Assembly (NCBI GenBank): GCA_005240145.1
Contig: SBAS01000058.1
Span: 1 to 50,919 of the forward strand
Origin: Nitrosomonadales bacterium
GTDB taxonomy: Bacteria; Pseudomonadota; Gammaproteobacteria; Burkholderiales; SG8-39
Direction of reading: 5' to 3'
Length of the DNA stretch: 50,919 nucleotides
A program made the translations under genes and the position numbers. Below, one piece after another: positions 42,169 to 50,156 of the stretch (position 1 is its first letter; every line of letters begins with the position of its first letter). Below the pieces are notes generated by a model. The model made no database searches, was not told the origin of the DNA, and was given only the letters and a program-made list of their open reading frames with translations.

Positions 42169-43458
42169 TTACTGCGCGTAAGGATGGCCCTTGGGGAAAG
42201 GGAATATCGGATCGGTGGTGCGGATCGCCTTCGGCCACGCGATATAGGTGCGGCCATTCACATACTGCATCACCACCGGTGAAGAGCGCTCGTTCTGGCC
42301 GGCCATCGGCGTGCCCGGCGCGAAGAACTTCACGCCATAGCCCTGGATCGTACCGCCCACCGGAATATCCGTTTCGAGCGACGCCTTGCGCAGCGCCTCC
42401 GCGTCGATGCCGCCGTGCTTCCTGATGGCGCGCGGCAGCACGTCGGTGAACAGGATCCACGACTGGTTGAAGCCCATCGAGGCGTGCGGCGGCACCTCGG
42501 CGGGGCCCTTGACCGCCTGGTAGCGCTTGACCATTTCCTTGGTCAGGTCGCCCATACCCGGTTTCAGCGTCTTCGGATCGAGCAGCTGCGCCGCCACCGG
42601 GTCGACGTTGAAAAAGTAGTTCACGTCGGCGCCGAAGGTCTCCGTCAGCTTGCCGATCTGGCCGTAGCCGGCGCCGTGGCCGATGATGCCCTTGAACTTC
42701 AGGCCCTGCTCGCGCGACTGGCGCAGGAACAGAGTGATGTCCGGGTTGTAGCCGGTGTGCAGCAGGATGTCGGCGCGCGCGCGCTTCAACTTGGTCACCA
42801 GGCTCGAGAGGTCGGGCGAGGTTGCGGCGTAGCCCTCTTTCAGCACCACTTCCATGCCAAGCGACTTGCACTTGGACTCGTTGCCCATCGCCACGCCGGC
42901 GCCGTAGGGGCCGTCCTCGTAGATGATCGCCACCTTGACCTTCTTCGGGTCCATGCCGAGCTTTTCCTTCGCGTTCTCCGCGATGTAGGAGCAGGAGGCC
43001 TCGCCGAACTGGTCGGAGTGCACCTGCGGGCGGAACACGTAGGACAGTTTCTTGTCCTTGAACACCGCCGAGGCGACGCAGACGTTGGCCCACATGAATT
43101 TCTTGCTTGCATCGGCGCGCTGCGCCATCGGCACGCAATGCGCCGAGGAGTACACGCCCATGATCAGGTTGACCTTCTCCTGGTCGAGCAGCCGGGTCAT
43201 CTCGTTGATCGCGACCTCGGTCTTGGACTGCGCGTCGGCGTAGATCGGCACGATCTTGTAGCCCTCGACGCCGCCCTTTTCGTTCAGCATGTCGATGGCG
43301 ATCTTGGTGCCGAGGCCCGCGGCCTCCGAACCGCCGGCCGCGAAAGCGCCGGTGTAGTCGTAGATCACCCCGACCTTGATTTCCTTTTGCTGGGCCTGGA
43401 CGGCCGAAATACCAAGCGCTGCGAGAACGGCCGCAGCGAAGATTTTGCGTTGCATCAT
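42169..43458 (-). CDS. livK: ABC transporter periplasmic ligand-binding protein (LivK-like)
   Basis: This receptor of about 429 residues has a signal peptide (MMQRKIFAAAVLAALGISAVQAQ). The mature start KEIKVGVIYDYTGAFAAGGSEAAGLGTKIAIDMLNEKGGVEGYKIVPIYADAQSK is the Peripla_BP_6 type used by Liv systems. It is longer than typical LivJ/K (about 370 residues) and matches the branch linked to aromatic or other non-amino-acid substrates. The ATG overlaps the stop of the upstream GMC gene (ATGA), tying transport to the catabolic enzymes. The second ATG at 43455 is an alternative start. Confidence 0.93.
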   Translation of the reverse strand: MMQRKIFAAAVLAALGISAVQAQQKEIKVGVIYDYTGAFAAGGSEAAGLGTKIAIDMLNEKGGVEGYKIVPIYADAQSKTEVAINEMTRLLDQEKVNLIMGVYSSAHCVPMAQRADASKKFMWANVCVASAVFKDKKLSYVFRPQVHSDQFGEASCSYIAENAKEKLGMDPKKVKVAIIYEDGPYGAGVAMGNESKCKSLGMEVVLKEGYAATSPDLSSLVTKLKRARADILLHTGYNPDITLFLRQSREQGLKFKGIIGHGAGYGQIGKLTETFGADVNYFFNVDPVAAQLLDPKTLKPGMGDLTKEMVKRYQAVKGPAEVPPHASMGFNQSWILFTDVLPRAIRKHGGIDAEALRKASLETDIPVGGTIQGYGVKFFAPGTPMAGQNERSSPVVMQYVNGRTYIAWPKAIRTTDPIFPFPKGHPYAQ

Positions 43459-45065
43459 GATGTCCTTCCTCCTAGATTCGAGTGTATCAGGTCGGCCGCC
43501 TTCTCCGCGATGGCGATGACCGCCGCGTTGGTGTTGCCCGAGACCACCGCCGGCATCACCGAGGCGTCCACCAGGCGCAAGCCTTCGAGGCCCTTCACGC
43601 GCAGATGCGAATCCACCACCGCATCCGGACCGGTGCCCATTTTCGCGCTGCAGGTCGGGTGGTAGATGGTGGTGCCGGCCTCGCGCAGGTAGCCCAGCCA
43701 TTCGTCGTCCGTCTGCACCCGCGCCCCCGGCAGGTATTCGGCGGCGATGTAGGGCCGGATCGCGGGCTGCTCGAGGATGCGGCGCAGCAGGCGCATGCCG
43801 TCCACCATGGTGCGCCGGTCGAGCTCGGTATCGAGGTAGTTGTAGCGGATCGCGGGCGCCGCGCGCGGATCGCTCGAGCGGATGCGCACCGAGCCGCGCG
43901 AGCTCGGGCGCAGCTGGCAGATCGAGGCGGTGAAGCCGGAAAACGGGTGCAGCTTCTCGCCCATGCGATCGAGGCTGAAGGTCAAGAAATGCGTCTGCAC
44001 GTCGGGGCGCTTCAACTCCGGCCGGGTGCGCCAGAAACCGCCCGCGTAACCCGCGCTCACCGCGAGCGGGCCCTTGCGCAAGAGCGCATAGCGCAACCCC
44101 ATGCGCGCCATGCGCCACCAGCTTTGCATGTCATCGTTGAGCGTGATCGCTCGCGTGCACTTCAACGCGATGCGCGCCTGGAAATGGTCCTGCAGGTGCT
44201 CGCCGACGTGGGGTTGATCGAGCACGAGCGGGACGCCGTGCTCGGCGAGCAGCGCAGCCGGCCCCACGCCGGAGAGCTGCAGGATCTGCGGCGTGTTGAT
44301 GGCGCCGCCGCAGAGAATGACTTCTCGGTTCGCTTTAGCTTGAAGGCTTGCTTCGCCTTTCACGTACTCGATTCCGCAAGCTCTCATGCCGGAAAACAAA
44401 ACCCGTGACACAAGAGCATCCGTTTCAACCGTCAGGTTCTCCCGGCCTGCCACCGGCCTCAGGTACCCAACTGCCGTCGAACAGCGCCGGCCGTTGCGCG
44501 CGGTGAGCTGCTGGTAGCCCGCGCCCTCCTGCTCCGCGCCGTTGAAATCCGGGTTGCGCGGGTGGCCAGCCTGCACCGCGGCTTCGATGAAGGCGTCGCA
44601 CAGTTCGTGCGGCTCGCTCTGGTCCGAGACCGCGAGCGGGCCGCCCCGGCCGTGCAGCGGATCGGCGTCCAGCCCCTGCCCCACCTGGTCCTCGGACTTC
44701 TTGAAGTAGGGCAGCAGCTCGCCGAAGGACCAGCCAGGGGTTTCCCAGTCGTCGAAATCCTCGGGCTGGCCGCGCGTGTAAACGAGGCCGTTGATCGACG
44801 AGGAACCGCCCAGCACCTTGCCGCGGGGCGTAAAGATTTTGCGCCCGTTCAGTTGCGGCTCGGGCTCGGAGAAGTAGCTCCAGTTGACGGAGGGTTTCTT
44901 GAACAGCTTGCCGTAGCCCAGCGGAATGTGGATCCAGGGATCGGTGTCGCGCGGGCCGGCTTCGAGCAGCAGAACCGTGGTGCTTGCATCCGCCGAGAGG
45001 CGGTTTGCCAGCACGCAACCCGCAGAGCCCGCCCCGACGATGATGTAGTCGTAGCTTGCGCTCAT
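43455..45065 (-). CDS. GMC-family FAD oxidoreductase (choline/alcohol dehydrogenase-like)
   Basis: This 536-residue flavoprotein has the FAD motif YIIVGAGSAGCVLANRLS near residues 6-24 and the GMC signature 1 KVLGGSSSINGLVYTRG (about 83-99). Signature 2 is GGAINTPQILQLSGVGPAALL near residue 255-275. The catalytic pair is His in IYHPTCSAKMG and the downstream VVSGNTNAAVIAIAEKAADLI asparagine. It likely oxidises an alcohol in the operon's pathway. Codons around 44320-44430 are AT-richer. It is coupled to both livK and the SDR gene by 4-nt overlaps. Confidence 0.94.
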   Translation of the reverse strand: MSASYDYIIVGAGSAGCVLANRLSADASTTVLLLEAGPRDTDPWIHIPLGYGKLFKKPSVNWSYFSEPEPQLNGRKIFTPRGKVLGGSSSINGLVYTRGQPEDFDDWETPGWSFGELLPYFKKSEDQVGQGLDADPLHGRGGPLAVSDQSEPHELCDAFIEAAVQAGHPRNPDFNGAEQEGAGYQQLTARNGRRCSTAVGYLRPVAGRENLTVETDALVSRVLFSGMRACGIEYVKGEASLQAKANREVILCGGAINTPQILQLSGVGPAALLAEHGVPLVLDQPHVGEHLQDHFQARIALKCTRAITLNDDMQSWWRMARMGLRYALLRKGPLAVSAGYAGGFWRTRPELKRPDVQTHFLTFSLDRMGEKLHPFSGFTASICQLRPSSRGSVRIRSSDPRAAPAIRYNYLDTELDRRTMVDGMRLLRRILEQPAIRPYIAAEYLPGARVQTDDEWLGYLREAGTTIYHPTCSAKMGTGPDAVVDSHLRVKGLEGLRLVDASVMPAVVSGNTNAAVIAIAEKAADLIHSNLGGRTS

Positions 45066-45811
45066 CGCGGCGGCTGGATGTGCAGGCCGCCATCGACGAA
45101 GATGGTTTCGCCGGTGACCTGGCGCGCGCCCTCGATCAGCCAGGCGATGGTTTCGGCGAGGTCTTCCGGCCGCGCGTAATCCTTGAGCGGCACCATGGCC
45201 GAGTAGTGCTCGGCCGCCTTGTTCGCGCCCGCCATGCCAAGCGCGTTGTGCTGCCAGGGTGTGTCCACGTAGCCGGGGCAGACCGCATTCACGCGCACCT
45301 CGGGCCCGAGCACGCGCGCCAGGGAGTAGGTCATCGAATTGAGCGCCGATTTCGAGGCCGCGTAGGCGATCGACGAACCCGTGCCGAGCAAGGAGGCGAC
45401 CGAGGAGACGTTGACGATCGCGCCCTTCGCCGCCTTGAGCGCCGGTGCGCAGGCGCGCGTCATCTGGAACGGCCCGACCACGTTGAGGCTGTAGATGCGC
45501 AGGAAATCATCGGCCGAGAGGCCATCGAGGTCGGCGTGCTTGACGAACTTGGTGGTGCCGGCGTTGTTCACCAGCGCATCGATGCGGCCCCACTTGTCGA
45601 GCGCCGCCCGCGCGAGCTTGCGGCACTGGGCGTCGTCGCTCACGTCGGCCTGGACGAGGAGCGCGTCCTTGCACTTCGCGGCGACTTTCTCCGCCTGTTC
45701 CTTGCTTTTCGAGTAATTTATCAATACGGAAAAACCTCGTCGAGAGAGTTCAATGGCCGTCGCAGCTCCGATGCCTGATGCGGATCCGGTAATGATTGCG
45801 GTTTTTTTCAT
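45062..45811 (-). CDS. Short-chain dehydrogenase/reductase (SDR)
   Basis: This 249-residue classical SDR starts at the ATG at 45811. The nucleotide-binding TGSASGIG is at residues 8-15, NNAG at 82-85, and the catalytic Ser137, Tyr150 and Lys154 lie in VSS and YAASK. PGYVDTPW and the C-terminal VTGETIFVDGGLHIQPPR are typical of the FabG-like group. It probably oxidises or reduces a hydroxy/keto intermediate. Its ATG overlaps the cyclase stop. The 5' end (45690-45811) uses many A/T-ending codons. Confidence 0.94.
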   Translation of the reverse strand: MKKTAIITGSASGIGAATAIELSRRGFSVLINYSKSKEQAEKVAAKCKDALLVQADVSDDAQCRKLARAALDKWGRIDALVNNAGTTKFVKHADLDGLSADDFLRIYSLNVVGPFQMTRACAPALKAAKGAIVNVSSVASLLGTGSSIAYAASKSALNSMTYSLARVLGPEVRVNAVCPGYVDTPWQHNALGMAGANKAAEHYSAMVPLKDYARPEDLAETIAWLIEGARQVTGETIFVDGGLHIQPPR

Positions 45812-46851
45812 ACGGTCGCCACGGGAGTTGCGGGTGAACCTACGGCACCCGGCAGCCTGAGCGGCGGGGCGGTGAGGAGGAAACGGTTGCGCTTGTGCTC
45901 GCGCAGCCAGTTGGCGAGCGGCGTGAAATACCACAGCTCACCCAGGTGGATGCCGTTCTTGAACAGGCAATGCTGGTGCAGCGGCAGCATGGCGTGCGTG
46001 GTGTCTTTCCACGGCTTGACGCTGAAGAGCTCCACCGCGTAGTTGTCGGCGGCCAGCACCGAGAGCCCGGAATCGGAAATCCACTGCAGCAGCCTGTCGT
46101 CGCGCCCATCGAGCCCGGTGCAGGTGTGGTGCAGGGCCTCGGGCGTCGGGTTTTTCTTGAACTCCATCACCATCTCGGCGAAGCCGGTGTGCAGGCAGAC
46201 GATATCGCCGCGCTCGATTTCGACCTTGTCTTTCTCGAGTATTTTCTGCAGGGCGTCGTAACCGACCGCCTCGCGCTTTCTGCCATAGTGCGCATGCAGG
46301 TCGATCATCACGCCGCGCCCCTGCGCGCCGTGCTCGGCCAGGTTCTGGATGCCGAGCGCCTCGGCGCGGCTGCCTTCGAACTTCGCCCACGATTCTGCAC
46401 TTGCATTTTCTTTTGCAGGAATTACATCAACCCCCGCTCGGTAGCCATTGTAAAAAACCGGCTCCGGCTTGCCATCGCCGTCGGCATCGAACAGGCTGCC
46501 GACGTGGGCGAAGGAATCCCACTGCGTCGAATACTGCAGCGTGAGCAGCACCTGGTCGTCGCAGACGACGTCGGTCTGCATGGGATTGTCCTGGCGCACC
46601 TCGTAGGCGAAATTCTGCCTGCCGTCGCGGTGCGTGGCGGCGATACGCGGCGGGTGGCGGCGCGCATTGAGCACATTGCCGCCCGGGTAGTCGAGCGGCA
46701 GCGAAAGCACGAACGTGATCCCCTCCTTCACCTCCGCCACGCCCTGCAGCACTTTCTCGCGCGTGACGTAATTCATCCGTCCGCGCTGGTCGTCGGGGCC
46801 GAACTCGCCCCAATTGGAGCCCGGGGGTTTATTTTTCCATCGCTTGTTCAT
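45808..46851 (-). CDS. Cyclase-family (kynurenine formamidase/isatin hydrolase-like) hydrolase
   Basis: This 347-residue metal-dependent hydrolase is of the cyclase superfamily. QYSTQWDSFAHVGSLFDADGDG is the family metal motif in the Q-W-D-xxx-H variant rather than HxGTHxDxP. Further motifs are GRGVMIDLHAHYG and GDIVCLHTGFAEM, with DNYAVELF near the C-terminus. Members open cyclic amides or lactones or hydrolyse N-formyl groups. The start is the ATG at 46851, overlapping the MaoC stop (TGATG); the frame further upstream is not supported. Its presence with MaoC, SDR and GMC genes suggests ring cleavage of an oxygenated cyclic compound. Confidence 0.9.
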   Translation of the reverse strand: MNKRWKNKPPGSNWGEFGPDDQRGRMNYVTREKVLQGVAEVKEGITFVLSLPLDYPGGNVLNARRHPPRIAATHRDGRQNFAYEVRQDNPMQTDVVCDDQVLLTLQYSTQWDSFAHVGSLFDADGDGKPEPVFYNGYRAGVDVIPAKENASAESWAKFEGSRAEALGIQNLAEHGAQGRGVMIDLHAHYGRKREAVGYDALQKILEKDKVEIERGDIVCLHTGFAEMVMEFKKNPTPEALHHTCTGLDGRDDRLLQWISDSGLSVLAADNYAVELFSVKPWKDTTHAMLPLHQHCLFKNGIHLGELWYFTPLANWLREHKRNRFLLTAPPLRLPGAVGSPATPVATV

Positions 46852-47309
46852 CAGAAATAGTGCCTGCCAATGGATTCGGCGACGCACACCGGTTTATCCC
46901 CGCCCTCACGCTCGAAGGTCACGGCCCAGGTCGTTTGCACGCCGTTGCCCTCGATCTACTCGAACTTGGCGAGGACGAAGCGCGCGCGGATCCGGCAACC
47001 GGCGGGAACGGGCGAGGTGAAGCGCACCTTGTTCAGGCCGTAGTTGACGCCCATTTTCCGGTCGGCGAATTCGAAGGTGGATTCGGAGAGCTTGGGCAGC
47101 ATCGACAGCGTGAGGAAGCCGTGCGCGATGGTGCCGCCGAAGGGCGAATCCCTGGCGCGCTTCGGATCGACGTGGATCCACTGGAAATCCTCGGTCGCCT
47201 TGGCGAAGAGGTCGATGCGCTCCTGCGGCATCTCCACCCAGGGCGAGATGCCGACCTCCTGGCCGATTTTCGACTCCAGCTCCCGAAGCTTGATCGCGGT
47301 CTTAGCCAT
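46851..47309 (-). pseudogene. MaoC-family enoyl-CoA hydratase with an in-frame amber codon
   Basis: From the ATG at 47309 the first 117 codons encode a MaoC hotdog protein: DFQWIHVDPKRARDSPFGGTIAHGFLTLSM contains the hydratase-2 motif with the catalytic Asp and His. A TAG at 46956-46958 (codon 118) interrupts it. Beyond the stop the same frame continues with a normal MaoC C-terminus (IEGNGVQTTWAVTFEREGG, then CVAESIGRHYF) and ends at a TGA that overlaps the cyclase ATG. A single base change from GAG would restore 152 residues. Options are a true nonsense mutation, a sequence error, or translational readthrough. It overlaps the upstream hydrolase by 8 nt. Confidence 0.9.
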
Positions 47310-48144
47310 GCCCCTCCCCGACGAATTTTTCCATTTCTCTGCACACCAGTTCCGGCTTCTCGCGCACGATCCAGTGCGAGGCGTCGGGCGCGCGCACGAC
47401 CTTCATGTCGGGCACGAACTTCTCGAGTCCCTCGAGGCAGCCCGTGAGCAGCGCCGTGTCGCGCTCCCCCCAGAGCAGCAGCGTCGGCACCCGCACCATG
47501 AAATCCGCAGGTTTGAACTGCAGCTTTTTTGCCCCCGGATCATCCGCGGTGGGCGGATAAAGCGGCGAGGCGCGGTAATAGTTGAGGCCGCCAGTGAGCG
47601 CGCCGGGTTGCGACCAGGCCTGCACCAGCTCCGCGCGCCAGGCCTCGTCGAGGTGGCCCAGGGCGCCGAGCAGGCGCGCGTAGCCGTTCTCCGAAAGCAC
47701 GCGCTCGGCCTTCGCCAGGCGAAACAGGTTCATGTACTCGCTCGCCTTCTGCTGCGCCGGATTGTTGGCAAGCTCGCGCCAGAAGACGTACGGATGCGGC
47801 GAATTGATCATCACCAGGCGCTGCAGCCGGTCCGCGTGCGCGATCACCACCGCCCAGGCGACCGCGCCGCCCCAGTCGTGCGCCACCAGGACGAATTTGG
47901 TCTTGCTGTAGTGCGCGCCCAGGGCCAGCACATCGGCCATCAGGTGCCTGGCCTTGTAGGCGTCGACACCCGGGGGCTTGTCGGAGAGGTTGTAGCCGCG
48001 CAGGTCGGGCGCGACGCATAGCCAGCCGCGCGCGGCGAAGTGCGCCATCGGCCTGCGCCACGCCGCCCAGAATTCCGGGAAGCCGTGCAGGAACAGCATC
48101 AGCGGCCGGCCGGCCTCGCCCGCTACGGCGCAATGCAGCTTCAC
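47302..48144 (-). CDS. Alpha/beta hydrolase (epoxide hydrolase-like)
   Basis: This hydrolase of about 280 residues has an oxyanion HGFPEFWAAW near residue 20, the nucleophile motif VAHDWGGAVAW (Asp rather than Ser) and a catalytic His in PDASHWIV. HGFPE plus an aspartate nucleophile points to epoxide hydrolase or haloalkane-dehalogenase relatives. The assigned GTG start lacks about 15 residues expected at the N-terminus. Homologous-looking sequence (VTIRHEAVDCGG) continues in frame upstream without an ATG, so the true start may be a non-standard codon near 48185. It is the first enzyme of the liv-linked catabolic operon. Confidence 0.9.
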   Translation of the reverse strand: MKLHCAVAGEAGRPLMLFLHGFPEFWAAWRRPMAHFAARGWLCVAPDLRGYNLSDKPPGVDAYKARHLMADVLALGAHYSKTKFVLVAHDWGGAVAWAVVIAHADRLQRLVMINSPHPYVFWRELANNPAQQKASEYMNLFRLAKAERVLSENGYARLLGALGHLDEAWRAELVQAWSQPGALTGGLNYYRASPLYPPTADDPGAKKLQFKPADFMVRVPTLLLWGERDTALLTGCLEGLEKFVPDMKVVRAPDASHWIVREKPELVCREMEKFVGEGHG

Positions 48145-48194
48145 CCCGCCACAGTCGACGGCTTCGTGGCGGATGGTGACGCCCAGCGCGCCGT

Positions 48195-48641
48195 TCAGCG
48201 GGACGCCTCTTTCAGGATCTTCTCGATCAGCCCCTGCATTTCACTGCGCCGCGCTGCGGCACCGGCCGGATCGAGCTTGTTCATCTGCTCCGAAAGCGCG
48301 CTATAGGCCTCGAGCTGCTTCTGCAGCGCCTGCGGGCCGCGCTCGCCCACGGGTTTCGCGAGCTGCTGCAGTAGCTGCTTGCGCTGCGCTTCGAACCCCT
48401 CCAGGCGCCGCACGCCTTCCTGCGCAGCGCCGGCGGCCTCCGAGCCGCCGCTCTTATCGCTCCCCGCGGGGATGAGTTCGACTTTCGGCGCGCGGCGCTG
48501 CTTCGCCTCGTCGCCAAACCAGGGCGGCGGATAGCTGGAGAATTTCACCGAACCGGTTTCCGGATCCACCCAGCGGTACAGATCCGCCTGGGCAATCGAA
48601 CTCCAGGCTGCGCTCAAACCAAGAATGAAAAGAAACTTCAT
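48195..48641 (-). CDS. DUF4124 domain periplasmic protein
   Basis: This 148-residue protein has a signal peptide (MKFLFILGLSAAWSSIAQA), then DLYRWVDPETGSVKFSSYPPPW, the DUF4124 signature. The rest is a low-complexity helical region rich in Gln, Leu and Ala (QRKQLLQQLAKPVGERGPQALQKQLEAYSAL) that may form a coiled coil. Function is unknown; the domain is widespread in proteobacterial envelope proteins. The ATG at 48641 overlaps the amidase stop (ATGA), deciding the start. Confidence 0.85.
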   Translation of the reverse strand: MKFLFILGLSAAWSSIAQADLYRWVDPETGSVKFSSYPPPWFGDEAKQRRAPKVELIPAGSDKSGGSEAAGAAQEGVRRLEGFEAQRKQLLQQLAKPVGERGPQALQKQLEAYSALSEQMNKLDPAGAAARRSEMQGLIEKILKEASR

Positions 48642-49360
48642 CGCAAAACCTTCCCCCTCGTCAGGCACTCCTGCACCCCGCCGGCCACCGCCGCGGCAAT
48701 CCGGGCGCGTACGGCCGGATCGCGCATCCGCCGCTCTTCTTCGCGGTTGACGATCACCCCCGCCTCCACCAGCACCGAGGCCATCCTTGCGCTGCGCCCA
48801 ACCGCGAGGTTGTCGTAGTAGTGCACGCCGTTCGCCTCATCCGCGAAGGGCCGGGACTCCCCCAGCTCCGCGTCCGCATGGTAGCGCGAGGCCTTGAAGT
48901 CTTTCCCTCTAAGTGCCTTTCCAATCGATGAAGCGCAAGCAAGACTCCTGTCCACGTGCGGATTATCTCTTGAAATAAACAGCGAAAACCCCGAAAACTC
49001 GTCCGCCCGGGGCAACAGCCGCTGTTTGACCGAATCGTGGTGGATCGAGACGAACAGGTCCGCGCCCTGCGCGTCGCGCGTGCGGTGGTGCAGCATCGCA
49101 TAGTCGCCGCGCTCGCCAATAAGACGGACTTTTATTTGAAATTGTTCTAATTCTTTTTTTATTTCAAAAGCCAGAGCACGATTAAATTCAAATTCTGGCA
49201 CGCCACTGGCCGATATCACGCCGAGCGCCGCGGCGTAGTGGCCCACGTCCACCGCGACCTCCACTGCGCCGGCCGCTAGCGCGATCGTCATTCCCGCGCA
49301 CGCGGTCGCGATCGACTGCGGCCGCGCCTGGACAGGCTCCGGCTCTTGTGATACGTTCAT
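48638..49360 (-). CDS. N-acetylmuramoyl-L-alanine amidase (Amidase_3) family protein
   Basis: This 240-residue protein contains a zinc amidase fold. AVDVGHYAAALG provides the first His ligand, FEFNRALAFEIKKELE the Glu region, DLFVSIHHDS the second His, and VLVEAGVIVNREEE the C-terminal glutamate motif. The N-terminus (TACAGMTIALAAGAVE) is a hydrophobic signal or anchor, so it likely acts on peptidoglycan in the periplasm. The segment at 49120-49200 is strikingly AT-rich (ATA, TTA, AAA codons), as is 48895-48990. Its ATG shares the CATG palindrome with an ATG on the opposite strand. Confidence 0.88.
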   Translation of the reverse strand: MNVSQEPEPVQARPQSIATACAGMTIALAAGAVEVAVDVGHYAAALGVISASGVPEFEFNRALAFEIKKELEQFQIKVRLIGERGDYAMLHHRTRDAQGADLFVSIHHDSVKQRLLPRADEFSGFSLFISRDNPHVDRSLACASSIGKALRGKDFKASRYHADAELGESRPFADEANGVHYYDNLAVGRSARMASVLVEAGVIVNREEERRMRDPAVRARIAAAVAGGVQECLTRGKVLR

Positions 49361-49370
49361 GTCTCACGCC

Positions 49371-49625
49371 ATGGCATCGACAGCTTCCGTTCGCGACCTG
49401 CGCAACCGCTTTCCGAGGGTGAGAAAGCTCGTCGAATCCCAGGGCGAGGTGCTGCTCACCGATCGCGGCGTGCCCCGGTTTCGCCTGACGCTCTATTCCG
49501 GGGCCCGGGTTGGCGGCGCGCCCGCGCCGAAAGACTACCTGGCGCGCATGAAGCGGCTGCAGCCGCGTCCGATGAGCAGGGCGGCTGCCGGCGCGCTCGA
49601 CGAGGAGAACCGTGGCGGGCGGTGA
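49371..49625 (+). CDS. Phd-like antitoxin, partner of the PIN toxin
   Basis: This 84-residue protein contains ASTASVRDLRNRFPRVRKLVESQGEVLLTDRGVPRFRLTLY, a Phd/YefM-type DNA-binding domain, and a positively charged C-terminal tail. The ATG at 49371 is favoured; another at 49359 lies inside the divergent amidase start codon. It overlaps the PIN gene by 14 nt, the classical order antitoxin-toxin. Confidence 0.82.
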   Translation: MASTASVRDLRNRFPRVRKLVESQGEVLLTDRGVPRFRLTLYSGARVGGAPAPKDYLARMKRLQPRPMSRAAAGALDEENRGGR

Positions 49626-50088
49626 GGCGACGTACGTCGATCCCAGCGCCCTCCTGAAGCTCTACCTGCATCAGCCCGAGTCGGCCGCCATGAATGCATG
49701 GCGGGCGCGGATCCGGGCCCCGCTTGCCGTCACGCACCATGGCCGCGCAGAAATCGTGAACGGCATCTGTCTGGCGGCCTTTCGCGGGACGATCAGCGCC
49801 GAGGCCGCGAGGGACGCGCTGGCGTCGTTCGACGAGGACCTTGCGACCGGGCGCTACGCGCTGGCTGACCTCCTTTGGCGAGCCGCGCTTCAGCGCGCAG
49901 CGGAGCTCAGCCGCAAGTACACCCCGTCGCTGGGATGCCGCACGCTCGACGTGCTGCATGTCGCCAGCGCGCTGGAGCTTGGCAAGCCGCGATTCCTGAC
50001 CTTCGACTCGCGGCAGCGCGAGCTCGCGCGCTGCGCCGGGCTGCGGCTCGCCGGACTTCCCAGACCCGGCGCCGGCCACCGTCAGTGA
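49612..50088 (+). CDS. vapC: PIN-domain toxin (VapC family)
   Basis: This 158-residue PIN nuclease begins with GTG. The acidic residues are present: Asp10 (YVDPSALLKLYL), Glu47 (HGRAEIVNG), Asp113 (TLDVLHVASALEL) and Asp132 (FLTFDSRQRELA). The DPSALLKLYLHQPES pattern belongs to the VapC group that regularly pairs with Phd-like antitoxins such as the overlapping upstream gene. It is a second, distinct TA module from the one at 33096-33733. Catalytic residues are intact. Confidence 0.9.
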   Translation: MAGGEATYVDPSALLKLYLHQPESAAMNAWRARIRAPLAVTHHGRAEIVNGICLAAFRGTISAEAARDALASFDEDLATGRYALADLLWRAALQRAAELSRKYTPSLGCRTLDVLHVASALELGKPRFLTFDSRQRELARCAGLRLAGLPRPGAGHRQ

Positions 50089-50156
50089 ACGGTCCGTGTG
50101 CGCAAGACCGGCAAAATCCGCGCCGAGCCCTTCGAGGAGCGTCCGCCGCCCCATCT

